Shown piece by piece: positions 1 through 5,298 of a DNA stretch of 6,364 nt. The notes under the pieces are model-generated. The model was not told the DNA's origin and searched no databases. It saw nothing but the letters and a program-made list of their open reading frames with translations. The stretch spans positions 1-6,364 of the forward strand of contig QEUW01000425.1 of NCBI GenBank assembly GCA_003577005.1, in the 5' to 3' direction. The stretch's first letter is position 1. Every line of letters begins with the position of its first letter. The position numbers were made by a program, and so were the translations under genes. This DNA comes from Chloroflexota bacterium (lineage in GTDB: Bacteria; Chloroflexota; Anaerolineae; Caldilineales; Caldilineaceae).

Positions 1-4
1 ACTT

Positions 5-24
5 CCAACGTGCGTCGCACTTGG
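5..24. repeat. GTGC-NNN-GCAC palindrome just past the cupredoxin stop
   Basis: CCAA/TTGG flank GTGC-GTC-GCAC (10-20), giving an 8-bp stem with one bulged base (C9) and a 3-base loop. It lies four bases beyond the cupredoxin stop on the minus strand, where it could protect or end the transcript. The core is the same as the palindromes at 3651-3716. What lies to its left is outside the window. Confidence 0.55.
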
Positions 25-28
25 TTGG

Positions 29-457
29 CTACCGTCCTGCAACCGCTTCGCCCGTCGCAGGCGTGACGATCAGCGTGCCGGCCATCCCCAACTCCAGGTG
101 GCCGGGGATGCTGCAGATGACCTGATATTCGCCCGGCTCGTCTGGCGCAACAAAGGTGAATTCGCCGTGCTGGTTGCGGTCGAGGCGGGTTTGCCAGTAG
201 GCCTGCTGGCGGTCGCTCTCATCGATGGGCGCCACGGCCTGATAGTTTCGTTTCAAGATCATCCACTCGTGCTCGATGGCGCCGTGATTGTCAACACGCA
301 CCGTCACCTGACTGCCGGCCTCGGCCTTCCAATGGCTGGGCGAAAATCGGAAATCCTCCATCCGCACCTGCACCACCGGGGATTTTTCACCGCCGCAGCC
401 GGCCAGAACCAGCAGCATGAACATCAAAATAAAGAGCATACGACGATTAGCGAACAT
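29..457 (-). CDS. Cupredoxin-domain lipoprotein (type-1 blue copper protein)
   Basis: A 142-residue exported, lipid-anchored protein predicted to carry electrons outside the cytoplasmic membrane with a single copper ion. The N-terminus is a lipoprotein signal: basic residues (N4-R5-R6), a hydrophobic stretch at 8-19, then the lipobox L18-A19-G20-C21, so the mature protein should start at lipidated Cys21. The rest is one cupredoxin domain with all four type-1 copper ligands in order: His63 (in EHEW), Cys115, His120 and Met125. The C-x4-H-x4-M ligand loop (CSIPGHLELGM) has the spacing known from rusticyanin and sulfocyanin, not the C-x2-H-x4-M of plastocyanin. A polar insertion (about 69-97) separates the first His from the Cys strand. 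The start is supported by AAGGAG six bases upstream (464-469). It lies 11 bp after the diheme cytochrome c and is very likely cotranscribed. The exact redox partner is inference. Confidence 0.93.
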   Translation of the reverse strand: MFANRRMLFILMFMLLVLAGCGGEKSPVVQVRMEDFRFSPSHWKAEAGSQVTVRVDNHGAIEHEWMILKRNYQAVAPIDESDRQQAYWQTRLDRNQHGEFTFVAPDEPGEYQVICSIPGHLELGMAGTLIVTPATGEAVAGR

Positions 458-463
458 TGCCTT

Positions 464-471
464 CTCCTTTA
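464..471 (-). promoter_or_regulatory. RBS of the cupredoxin gene overlapping the cytochrome stop codon
   Basis: On the minus strand the cytochrome c stop TAA (469-471) runs straight into AAGGAG (464-469), which sits six bases before the cupredoxin ATG. The ribosome terminating on the cytochrome covers this Shine-Dalgarno sequence, so translation of the two genes is probably coupled. The overlap is seen directly; the coupling is inferred. Confidence 0.75.
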
Positions 472-1386
472 CTGACTCGCCACTGGCGCCGGCAGCGATT
501 GTAGATACCGGAAGATGGCGGCCAGGTCTTTGTCATCCATCTGCCCGTAGATCTTCCAGGGCATGACCTCGTTGAGTTCCCGCCCGCTGGGTGTCACGCC
601 GGTGCGGAGGGTGTTGATAAAGTCGGCCTCGCTCCAGCCGACCAGTTGGCCGGTGCGGGTGAGATTGGGCGCTGGGGGCGTACCCGGCTCCGCCAGCGGC
701 ACGGCGCCGCCCGTATAATCAAAACCGTGGCAGTCGCGACAACTGGCGATATGCACCAGGTATTCGCCGTACGCGGGTGAATCCACCGGCGGCGTTCTCT
801 GTTCGGCCAGGATCGGCTCGCCCACGGGCGAGGGGCCAAAGGCGCCCAATGCCACCATCGTCTTGGCAACGGCATTGGCCGTGAAGGACGGCATCGGGTT
901 ATACACCGGTTCGATGCTGCGCAAATAGCCGATGATGGCGGCCACATCCGCATCGCTCAGATAGCGCAGGTTGAAGGCAGGCATGATGACCAGCCCAACT
1001 CCATCTTTGTCGATCCCCTCACGGATGGCGCGGGCGATCTCGGCGTCGCTCCAGCCGCCAAGACCCGTTTCGACATCGGGGGTCAGGTTTGGGATGGTAA
1101 TCACAGCCTGGATAGCGCCAGCGTTGACTTCTTCTGAATAGCCGGCCAGCCAGCCCTTCTCCGGGTCGCGACCGTGACAGTCGCCACAGGCAGCCACACT
1201 ACGCACCAGATATTCGCCCCGTGCGATGCCGGCGGGGCTGGTGTCGGCCGTGATCTCGCGCAGCGGGCGGTTGGCAAGCACCGGCTTCCACCTGATCTGC
1301 CCGTAGAACAGCAACCCCGCGGCAACGAGGATAACCACACCCAACAGGCCGCCAATACCAATCGCTATCCACTTTAACACCTTCAT
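469..1386 (-). CDS. Membrane-anchored diheme cytochrome c
   Basis: A 305-residue protein with one N-terminal membrane segment (about residues 4-28, after MKVLKW) and two cytochrome c domains facing outside. Heme 1 binds at C67-G-D-C70-H71 with likely axial Met135 (IMPAF). Heme 2 binds at C216-R-D-C219-H220 with likely axial Met275 (VMPW). The two halves are an internal duplication: GEYLV precedes each heme motif, PNLT and GWS recur between heme motif and Met, and each ends in a helix with RYL/GYLRS. This matches the mono/diheme cytochrome c family that includes dehydrogenase- and oxidase-linked cytochromes. The frame is open 81 bp further upstream, but ATG at 1386 is preferred: AGGAG lies 10 bases before it and the hydrophobic anchor follows at once. 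Its role is probably to pass electrons to or from the downstream cupredoxin; the donor or oxidase is not in the window. Confidence 0.92.
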   Translation of the reverse strand: MKVLKWIAIGIGGLLGVVILVAAGLLFYGQIRWKPVLANRPLREITADTSPAGIARGEYLVRSVAACGDCHGRDPEKGWLAGYSEEVNAGAIQAVITIPNLTPDVETGLGGWSDAEIARAIREGIDKDGVGLVIMPAFNLRYLSDADVAAIIGYLRSIEPVYNPMPSFTANAVAKTMVALGAFGPSPVGEPILAEQRTPPVDSPAYGEYLVHIASCRDCHGFDYTGGAVPLAEPGTPPAPNLTRTGQLVGWSEADFINTLRTGVTPSGRELNEVMPWKIYGQMDDKDLAAIFRYLQSLPAPVASQ

Positions 1387-1396
1387 AGTCCCATCA

Positions 1397-1401
1397 CTCC
1401 T
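1397..1401 (-). promoter_or_regulatory. RBS that sets the cytochrome c start
   Basis: AGGAG on the minus strand, 10 bases before the ATG at 1384-1386. The spacing is slightly long, but no comparable site precedes the upstream in-frame ATG at 1467, and starting there would put 27 polar residues before the membrane anchor. Confidence 0.6.
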
Positions 1402-1412
1402 GTAGTAAGGGC

Positions 1413-1432
1413 CGGCGACCTCTGTGTCGCCG
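1413..1432. repeat. 7-bp-stem hairpin in the cytochrome c leader
   Basis: CGGCGAC (1413-1419) and GTCGCCG (1426-1432) form a perfect 7-bp GC-rich stem around a 6-base loop. It lies 11 bases upstream of the cytochrome RBS on the minus strand, so in the 5' leader it could affect message stability or translation. It could also be one more dispersed intergenic palindrome. No U-tract follows, so it is not a normal terminator. Confidence 0.5.
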
Positions 1433-1488
1433 CCTGCGTCTGCTGTGTACAGTTGCAATGAAACCACAGGTGCGCAGTGTGCAGGTGT

Positions 1489-1523
1489 TAAGGAGTGCTA
1501 CAAGGGCGCTACAAGGAGTGCTA
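1489..1523. repeat. Three tandem imperfect 11/12-bp repeats upstream of the cytochrome c operon
   Basis: TAAGGAGTGCTA (1489-1500), CAAGGGCGCTA (1501-1511) and CAAGGAGTGCTA (1512-1523) lie head to tail. The outer copies differ only at the first base; the middle one is a base shorter. The array is about 100-140 bp before the cytochrome start codon, one helical turn per unit, a position and period that could suit a regulator binding side by side. It may equally be a simple replication-slippage repeat. Confidence 0.6.
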
Positions 1524-1569
1524 CAGATGAAAATGGAATCGGGGCGAGGGTGGTAGAACGCTATCGAAA

Positions 1570-1609
1570 TTTAGCGGAGATCGCACGCCCATGTGCGATC
1601 TCCGCTGAA
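1570..1609. repeat. Long perfect hairpin between the lipoprotein and cytochrome genes
   Basis: A perfect 14-bp inverted repeat (1573-1586 with 1593-1606, arms AGCGGAGATCGCAC and its complement) around a 6-base loop. It extends to 17 bp (1570-1586 with 1593-1609) if one T-G pair is allowed in the plus-strand RNA. It lies about 120 bases past the stop of the large lipoprotein on the minus strand and could end or protect that transcript. Read on the minus strand it is followed by TAAATTTCG, only a poor U-tract, so a standard Rho-independent terminator is uncertain. The rest of the 343-bp gap (1387-1729) holds the repeats listed separately and no convincing gene or promoter. Confidence 0.65.
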
Positions 1610-1725
1610 TGATGACGACATATCATGATTCGTGGCTTGGCACGGTCGGCCAGCCGAGTATTTTGATCGACAAGCAAGCGGCAGGCTTTATGTTTGTGCG
1701 TTGAGCGATCAAGCCCGGTGTAGCG

Positions 1726-1765
1726 TGAGCTACGGCTCATCATGCGCTGAGCTACCGCTGATGAT
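1726..1765. repeat. 18-bp direct repeat across the lipoprotein stop codon
   Basis: TGAGCTACGGCTCATCAT (1726-1743) recurs as TGAGCTACCGCTGATGAT (1748-1765), with 3 mismatches in 18 at a 22-bp offset. The first copy contains the stop codon of the large lipoprotein (1730-1732). The second is coding in another frame, where the same TAG triplet is out of phase. Confidence 0.6.
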
Positions 1766-3481
1766 TTGCGCCTGCGCCGCGGGGTCAGGGGGTAGCACGG
1801 TTAATGTATCGATCACCCCCTTGGCCGCTTGCAAGCAATGAGGATTCTCAAGTGGAGACGCATTGCGATTTCCACTGAGAAAGAAGCTGTAGGGGGGAGA
1901 GTGGAACAAAACGCTGCCCGATGCAGCTAGCGAGACGGTCCAATCCCGACCAGCCAGGGGGACAGTGCCCCGTGTATCGATGGCGACCTCATCCCAATTT
2001 CGTAAGGCAAGTGTACAATCGATGAGATGGTGGTGGATCAAGTGATGGCCGTAGGCGGGGGTGTCGGCAAATTCCCACAGAGTTGAATCAAAGCGAATCT
2101 CAAATCTTTCCCGGTCATCGTCGCCCGCACTTTGATAGCGGACCCAATTCATCTCGCTACCGGCGGATAGTTGTGCGGGCGCTGGCGTGGGCAATGGGCT
2201 GAGTGCAGCCTCGAATGCGCGCCGGCGATCCATTATTTTGATGTGGTCAGCAGCGTTGAGCATTAGACGTTCGTATTCCGCTCTGGCTCGTTCCGACATG
2301 GTCGCCAGCAGAGCGGTTGGCTCTTCGCCGATTTGAGACCGGAAATTGAGTGCCTCGCCCGCAACATTCATATCGTGCATCCACTGCTGGTATGCCTCGA
2401 TGGTGAGATAACCGGTCGATGTCTTCGGCGGTTCCGGGTAGTATAGTTCCGTCAAATTGGCCGGCGCAGCGGCGTCGAAGACAATCGAGTCGGCCACCCG
2501 GCGCAACACCTCCTCCTGGCCGGTACGCTGGGAGACATGGCCCACTTGCAACACCAGGCGGCCGTGGGTAATGTAATATTCACGACGCAGCACTGCTGGC
2601 GGCTCCTCGTTGTAAAGGTGCTGTGACGAGCCAAGCGGGTCGATCACGTTCAAGCGGACAGGAGAAAAGCTCGGGGTGCGCGGCATATCTAGCCACAACG
2701 CGATATATTGTTCCATCCAGCTCTGTAGATCCGCCTCCTCCGGCTTTTCAAAATCCAAGTAACCCAGCCAGATGCGATCCTGCCGCTGGCCGGCCGGCGG
2801 TGAAAGCTCGAGCGCGCCGCGTTTATGTTCGGTCACGTCCCAACTGGCGGGATGGCGAACGCTGAAGCCACCCTTCTGGCTGTACGCCGTGATCCAGGGT
2901 TCATCGGTGGCCCGGCTGCCGCCGATAATTTGGATGACCGGTGTGGCGCTGGTGGGCAGGGGCGCAAAGGTGGCGATTACCTGCTCGCCCGCCTGTTGGC
3001 AGCGTGTGTCCTCGACCAGGGAGTCAAAGGTGGAATTGGTCAGAAAGAAGCCAAAGGGCGGTGAGTTGTACAAAATACTGCCTGAATCGATGGCTGAGAC
3101 CACCCACTCCCGGCCAGCCAATGAAACGGTGCGCAGCACGTCAGTATCATCCGACCTCCACCCGTGCAGGACAAGGGTACAGCCGGCCAGCTGATGGTGG
3201 CCCAGCGCAGGTCCGAACACATGCGTGTTGCCATATTCCCACAGATTTTGATCAAACTGGACGGCGAAACTTTTTTCGTCTGAGTCGCCCGCTCGTTGAA
3301 ATAGCACCAGGTCCGGTGCGCCGGCCACTGGCTCTAACGGTGATTCCAGGGCAGATGCAGCAACCGGTGTCGGGGTTGCCGATGGGCCAGATGGGTAAGC
3401 AGGTGTGATTTGGCAGGCGGCCAGTATGAGCACCAAAGCGGAAACGGCCAACAGCCTGACCTGATTTTTAGGGGTAGGCAT
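1730..3481 (-). CDS. Large exported lipoprotein with a duplicated Cys-pair domain flanking a PsbP-like domain
   Basis: A 583-residue protein of unknown function. A lipoprotein signal (hydrophobic 9-22, lipobox L20-A21-A22-C23) and a Pro/Ser/Thr-rich linker (27-52) lead into domain A (about 56-187). A segment beginning GGFSVRHPASWDV (204-216) and ending near 336 (RRVADSIVFD) resembles PsbP/Mog1-like domains of bacterial lipoproteins. A helix-rich part (about 360-427) and a short PTPAP linker follow, then domain B (about 445-583). A and B are homologous: between Cys101-Cys161 and Cys489-Cys549, the same 60-residue spacing, about 28 of 61 positions match, including SLAGR/PLAGR-W, SGS-L and SPP-FFL. 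Each pair probably forms a disulfide outside the cell. RBS AAAGGA lies six bases before the ATG. The protein ends at DEP-TAG exactly where domain A reads DEPW (TGG), suggesting truncation. No enzyme motif was recognised. Confidence 0.88.
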   Translation of the reverse strand: MPTPKNQVRLLAVSALVLILAACQITPAYPSGPSATPTPVAASALESPLEPVAGAPDLVLFQRAGDSDEKSFAVQFDQNLWEYGNTHVFGPALGHHQLAGCTLVLHGWRSDDTDVLRTVSLAGREWVVSAIDSGSILYNSPPFGFFLTNSTFDSLVEDTRCQQAGEQVIATFAPLPTSATPVIQIIGGSRATDEPWITAYSQKGGFSVRHPASWDVTEHKRGALELSPPAGQRQDRIWLGYLDFEKPEEADLQSWMEQYIALWLDMPRTPSFSPVRLNVIDPLGSSQHLYNEEPPAVLRREYYITHGRLVLQVGHVSQRTGQEEVLRRVADSIVFDAAAPANLTELYYPEPPKTSTGYLTIEAYQQWMHDMNVAGEALNFRSQIGEEPTALLATMSERARAEYERLMLNAADHIKIMDRRRAFEAALSPLPTPAPAQLSAGSEMNWVRYQSAGDDDRERFEIRFDSTLWEFADTPAYGHHLIHHHLIDCTLALRNWDEVAIDTRGTVPLAGRDWTVSLAASGSVLFHSPPYSFFLSGNRNASPLENPHCLQAAKGVIDTLTVLPPDPAAQAQIISGSSAHDEP

Positions 3482-3487
3482 GAACCA

Positions 3488-3493
3488 TCCTTT
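3488..3493 (-). promoter_or_regulatory. RBS of the large lipoprotein
   Basis: AAAGGA on the minus strand, six bases before the ATG at 3479-3481. It fixes the start so that the signal peptide and lipobox are at the N-terminus. Confidence 0.65.
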
Positions 3494-3650
3494 GCGAATG
3501 CACAGTGTGGTGGCACAAGTGCTCGTGTTGTCGCTGAAGGAATAACTTCATGCACTTCGTGGTGGTTCCATCAGCCCTGCCGGTAGCTGGCGAACGAGGT
3601 CTGAGAAGCTGTTTGAAAAGGTGGACGCTACCCTGGTGCGTGTACCTACC

Positions 3651-3665
3651 AGGTGCGTTGCACCT
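3651..3665. repeat. GTGC-NNN-GCAC palindrome, copy 1 inside the MITE-like element
   Basis: AGGTGCGTTGCACCT is a perfect 6-bp stem with a 3-base loop. The core GTGC-N3-GCAC recurs at 10-20, 3687-3697 and 3705-3715. Confidence 0.6.
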
Positions 3666-3685
3666 TTGAAGCATCTGGCGTCCCA

Positions 3686-3716
3686 GGTGCATCGCACTCT
3701 TTGAGTGCAACGCACC
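3686..3716. repeat. Compound hairpin from two further GTGC-NNN-GCAC copies
   Basis: GTGCATCGCAC (3687-3697) and GTGCAACGCAC (3705-3715) are each small palindromes. Together they fold as GGTGC/GCACC and GCACT/AGTGC stems separated by a 3x3 internal loop, closed by a 5-base loop. Confidence 0.55.
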
Positions 3717-3750
3717 GACCCTTTTCAAACAGCTTCTGAGATGAGGAACC

Positions 3751-3769
3751 AAAAGCGGTTGGCGCTTTT
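3751..3769 (-). terminator. Possible weak Rho-independent terminator of the aldo/keto reductase
   Basis: About 20 bases past the aldo/keto reductase stop, the minus strand reads AAAAGCG-CCAAC-CGCTTTT: a 7-bp stem, 5-base loop, and a 3' arm ending in four T. Only three pairs are GC and the T-run is not extended (GG follows), so efficiency is doubtful; the position is right for a terminator. Confidence 0.4.
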
Positions 3770-3788
3770 ATCTTCCGGCTTGTCCGCG

Positions 3789-4694
3789 CTAAGAGGGCGC
3801 TGCGGCGAGGATCATTTCGATACGAGCCAGCTCTTCATCCGTAAAGGTGATCTCGACGGCGGGCAGATGTTCCTGCACCTGGGCGGGGCTTTTGGCGCCG
3901 ACCAGCACACAGGTGACGGCCGGCAGCCGCAGCAGCCAGGCAATTGCCAACTGCACCAGGGTGATCCCTTTATCGGCGGCCACGGTGTTCAACTGGTCCG
4001 CCACCTGTAAAGCGCGGGCAAAGGCTTCGCCCTGGAAGCGCGGGTTGCGCGAGCGTTCGTCATCGGCCGGGAACTGGTGGCCGGGTCTGTACTTGCCGGT
4101 GAGCAGCCCTTTTGCCAGCGGGCTGTGGGCGAGGATGCCAATGCTGTGTTGCTCGCAAAAGGGGATATCCTTGGCCTCGATCTCACGGTTGAGCAAGTTA
4201 TAGCGTGGCTGGTTGGAGTGGAAGAACGCCGTCTGGAGCGCCTGCTGCATTTGGGCCGCATCGAAGTTGGAGACGCCGATGTAGCGTGTTTTGCCCTGTT
4301 CTTGGAGCCGCGCCATAGCCTCCATACTTTCCGCGATGGGCACCGCCGGGTCCCACCAGTGGATCTGGTAGAGGTCCACATAATCGACCTGGAGGGCGCG
4401 CAGGCTGTTCTCCATCGCCGCCATGATGCCCCGGCGTGAAAAATCACCGCTAACTTTGGTGGCGAGGAAGCAACGGTCGCGGTAGCCGTCCTGGAGCGCC
4501 TTGCCCAACGTAGCCTCACTCGTGCGATACATCTGCGCCGTGTCCACCAGCGTGATGCCCTGGTCTATCGCCGCGCGCGTGGTGTCAATGACCGCTCTCT
4601 CATCGACGGCGCCCATCCCACCGCCCAGTGGCCAGGCGCCCAGACCCAGCACCGGGATCTGCGGTCCATCTTTGCCCAGTTGGCGATATTGCAT
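3789..4694 (-). CDS. Aldo/keto reductase family oxidoreductase
   Basis: A complete 301-residue cytoplasmic NAD(P)H-dependent reductase of the (beta/alpha)8 AKR superfamily, which interconverts carbonyls and alcohols. The catalytic tetrad is intact: Asp51 and Tyr56 (DTAQMY), Lys80 (LATK) and His112 (QIHWW). Other signatures are LGLGAWPLGG (16-25), VDYVDLYQIH (103-112), GVSNF (140-144), NQPRYNLLNR (161-170), SPLAKGLLTGKY (191-202) and the cofactor-binding VLVGAKSPAQVQEH (263-276). The loop after Tyr56 is about two residues shorter than the usual YGxGxSE. It resembles the general stress/sugar AKRs (COG0667 type); the substrate cannot be told. The start is supported by AAAAGGAG seven bases upstream (4702-4709). 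It follows the cupin gene by 79 bp on the same strand and may share its transcript, unless the inverted repeat between them ends transcription. Confidence 0.95.
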   Translation of the reverse strand: MQYRQLGKDGPQIPVLGLGAWPLGGGMGAVDERAVIDTTRAAIDQGITLVDTAQMYRTSEATLGKALQDGYRDRCFLATKVSGDFSRRGIMAAMENSLRALQVDYVDLYQIHWWDPAVPIAESMEAMARLQEQGKTRYIGVSNFDAAQMQQALQTAFFHSNQPRYNLLNREIEAKDIPFCEQHSIGILAHSPLAKGLLTGKYRPGHQFPADDERSRNPRFQGEAFARALQVADQLNTVAADKGITLVQLAIAWLLRLPAVTCVLVGAKSPAQVQEHLPAVEITFTDEELARIEMILAAAPS

Positions 4695-4713
4695 GGGTCA
4701 ACTCCTTTTGATC

Positions 4714-4768
4714 CACAGATTTCACAGATTTTTGAAAAAGTCTATCCTTATAATCTGTGAAACCTGTG
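4714..4768. repeat. 17-bp inverted repeat between the cupin and aldo/keto reductase genes
   Basis: CACAGATTTCACAGATT (4714-4730) faces AATCTGTGAAACCTGTG (4752-4768): 16 of 17 bases pair around a 21-base spacer. Each arm is itself built from a CACAGATT-like octamer used twice. The element starts five bases upstream of the reductase RBS, so in a cupin-reductase transcript it would fold right before that ribosome site. No T-run follows, so it is not an ordinary terminator. Similar short repeats are common in intergenic DNA of environmental bacteria (recalled, not checked). Confidence 0.65.
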
Positions 4769-4773
4769 ACTCC

Positions 4774-5184
4774 TTAATGTAGGCCATCGAGATCGGGCCG
4801 CAGCACGACGCTCTCCTGTTCGTTGGGGTCGGTGCGGGCGATGACGGCGACGCTGGTTTCGGTTGCGCTCGAATTGTAGGGTAGGTGGGGCACGCCGGCG
4901 GGAATGTAAATAAAGTCGCCTGCTTTGTACTCCATGTGCTCTTCCAGATGGGGGCCGTACCACATGCCCCCCTCGCCGCTGAGCACATAGATCGCCGTTT
5001 CGTGGTTCTCGTGGTAATGCGCCTTGGCTCGCCCACCCGGCGGCACTTTGACCAGATGCAGGCAGAGGCCCTGCGAGCCGGCGCTCTCGGCCGAGACACC
5101 GGCAAAATAGGTGAAAGCCTGTTTACCCTCATAGCTCTCGCCCAGGCGGATCAGCTTGCAGGTGGGCTGCGTTTGCGTCGTCAT
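4774..5184 (-). CDS. Single-domain cupin protein with complete metal site
   Basis: A 136-residue cytoplasmic cupin (RmlC-like beta barrel). Motif 1 is intact, PPGGRAKAHYHENHETAIY (48-66), giving metal ligands His56, His58 and Glu62. Motif 2, GDFIYIPAGVPHLPYN (89-104), gives His100. A bound Mn, Fe, Ni or Zn is therefore expected, though the metal and reaction (dioxygenase, isomerase or small-molecule binding) cannot be read. Length is normal for a mono-cupin. The frame stays open to 5280, but the start at 5184 is clear: AAGGAGGT (5189-5196) lies just before this ATG, and the upstream extension is translated heptad-repeat DNA. It lies between a PLP enzyme and an aldo/keto reductase on the same strand, so a part in sugar or amino-acid derivative metabolism is plausible but unproven. 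Confidence 0.92.
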   Translation of the reverse strand: MTTQTQPTCKLIRLGESYEGKQAFTYFAGVSAESAGSQGLCLHLVKVPPGGRAKAHYHENHETAIYVLSGEGGMWYGPHLEEHMEYKAGDFIYIPAGVPHLPYNSSATETSVAVIARTDPNEQESVVLRPDLDGLH

Positions 5185-5188
5185 GGAC

Positions 5189-5196
5189 ACCTCCTT
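5189..5196 (-). promoter_or_regulatory. Strong RBS deciding the cupin start
   Basis: AAGGAGGT on the minus strand ends four bases before the ATG at 5182-5184. It is the best Shine-Dalgarno match in the window and rules against the longer open frame starting at 5280. Confidence 0.85.
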
Positions 5197-5222
5197 GTGC
5201 CGTGGATCAGCATCAACACAGA

Positions 5223-5240
5223 AATCCGTAATTCGTAATT
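5223..5240. repeat. Heptad repeat array, left arm (CGTAATT units)
   Basis: AATCCGTAATTCGTAATT holds two CGTAATT units and a variant before them. Its first 14 bases are the reverse complement of 5299-5312 with one mismatch, so the two arrays can pair across a 62-base spacer in the cupin leader. Confidence 0.6.
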
Positions 5241-5273
5241 CATAATCAGTGTTCAGAGATGAGCAGCAGCAAC

Positions 5274-5286
5274 TGACCACTGGTCA
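5274..5286. repeat. 13-bp odd-length palindrome TGACCA-C-TGGTCA
   Basis: Perfect 6-bp half-sites about a central C, lying between the two heptad arrays and about 90 bases upstream of the cupin ATG. Could be a regulator site by shape and position, or degenerate satellite DNA like its neighbours. Confidence 0.35.
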
Positions 5287-5298
5287 CAGATTACCGCC

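Larger units (their letters stand above)
3604..3737. mobile_element. MITE-like element with perfect 18-bp terminal inverted repeats
   Basis: AGAAGCTGTTTGAAAAGG (3604-3621) is matched by its exact reverse complement at 3720-3737, bounding 134 bp without a gene. A 7-bp direct repeat TCTGAGA (3600-3606 and 3735-3741) covers both outer edges and overlaps the inverted repeats by three bases; part of it (for example CTGAG) may be a target-site duplication, but the exact boundary is ambiguous. The interior is highly structured: CCTGGT/ACCAGG (3632-3637 with 3648-3653), AGGTGC-GTT-GCACCT (3651-3665) and an interrupted stem (3686-3716). This is the organisation of a non-autonomous miniature element mobilised by a transposase elsewhere. 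It could instead be a purely structural intergenic repeat. The rest of the 307-bp gap (3482-3603 and 3738-3788) holds only the lipoprotein leader and a weak terminator. Confidence 0.62.

Noticed and set aside
1387..1467. Longer cytochrome c start at 1467, adding 27 residues
   Set aside because: No ribosome site precedes it, and it would put a polar stretch before the membrane anchor. ATG at 1386 has AGGAG and is followed at once by the hydrophobic segment.
1469..1525. GAGTGCTA in the triple repeat resembles half of the CIRCE operator bound by HrcA
   Set aside because: CIRCE is an inverted repeat with a 9-base spacer. Here the half-sites are direct repeats and no heat-shock gene follows.
1561..1743. 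Small minus-strand frame of about 60 codons downstream of the lipoprotein
   Set aside because: It overlaps the lipoprotein end and runs through the long hairpin, has no ribosome site, and shows no PsbP-like remnant in any frame.
2772..3408. Long plus-strand open frames opposite the lipoprotein gene
   Set aside because: They are antisense shadows of a GC-rich gene: low-complexity composition, no ribosome sites, no recognisable domains, and overlapping one another in different frames.
3482..3788. Possible small gene or tRNA in the 307-bp gap
   Set aside because: No cloverleaf elements or TTCGA-type T-loop, and no frame with a ribosome site; the inverted repeats explain the structure.
5185..5280. 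Longer cupin start at 5280
   Set aside because: The extra residues are translated from repeat DNA, while the ATG at 5184 has a near-perfect Shine-Dalgarno sequence.
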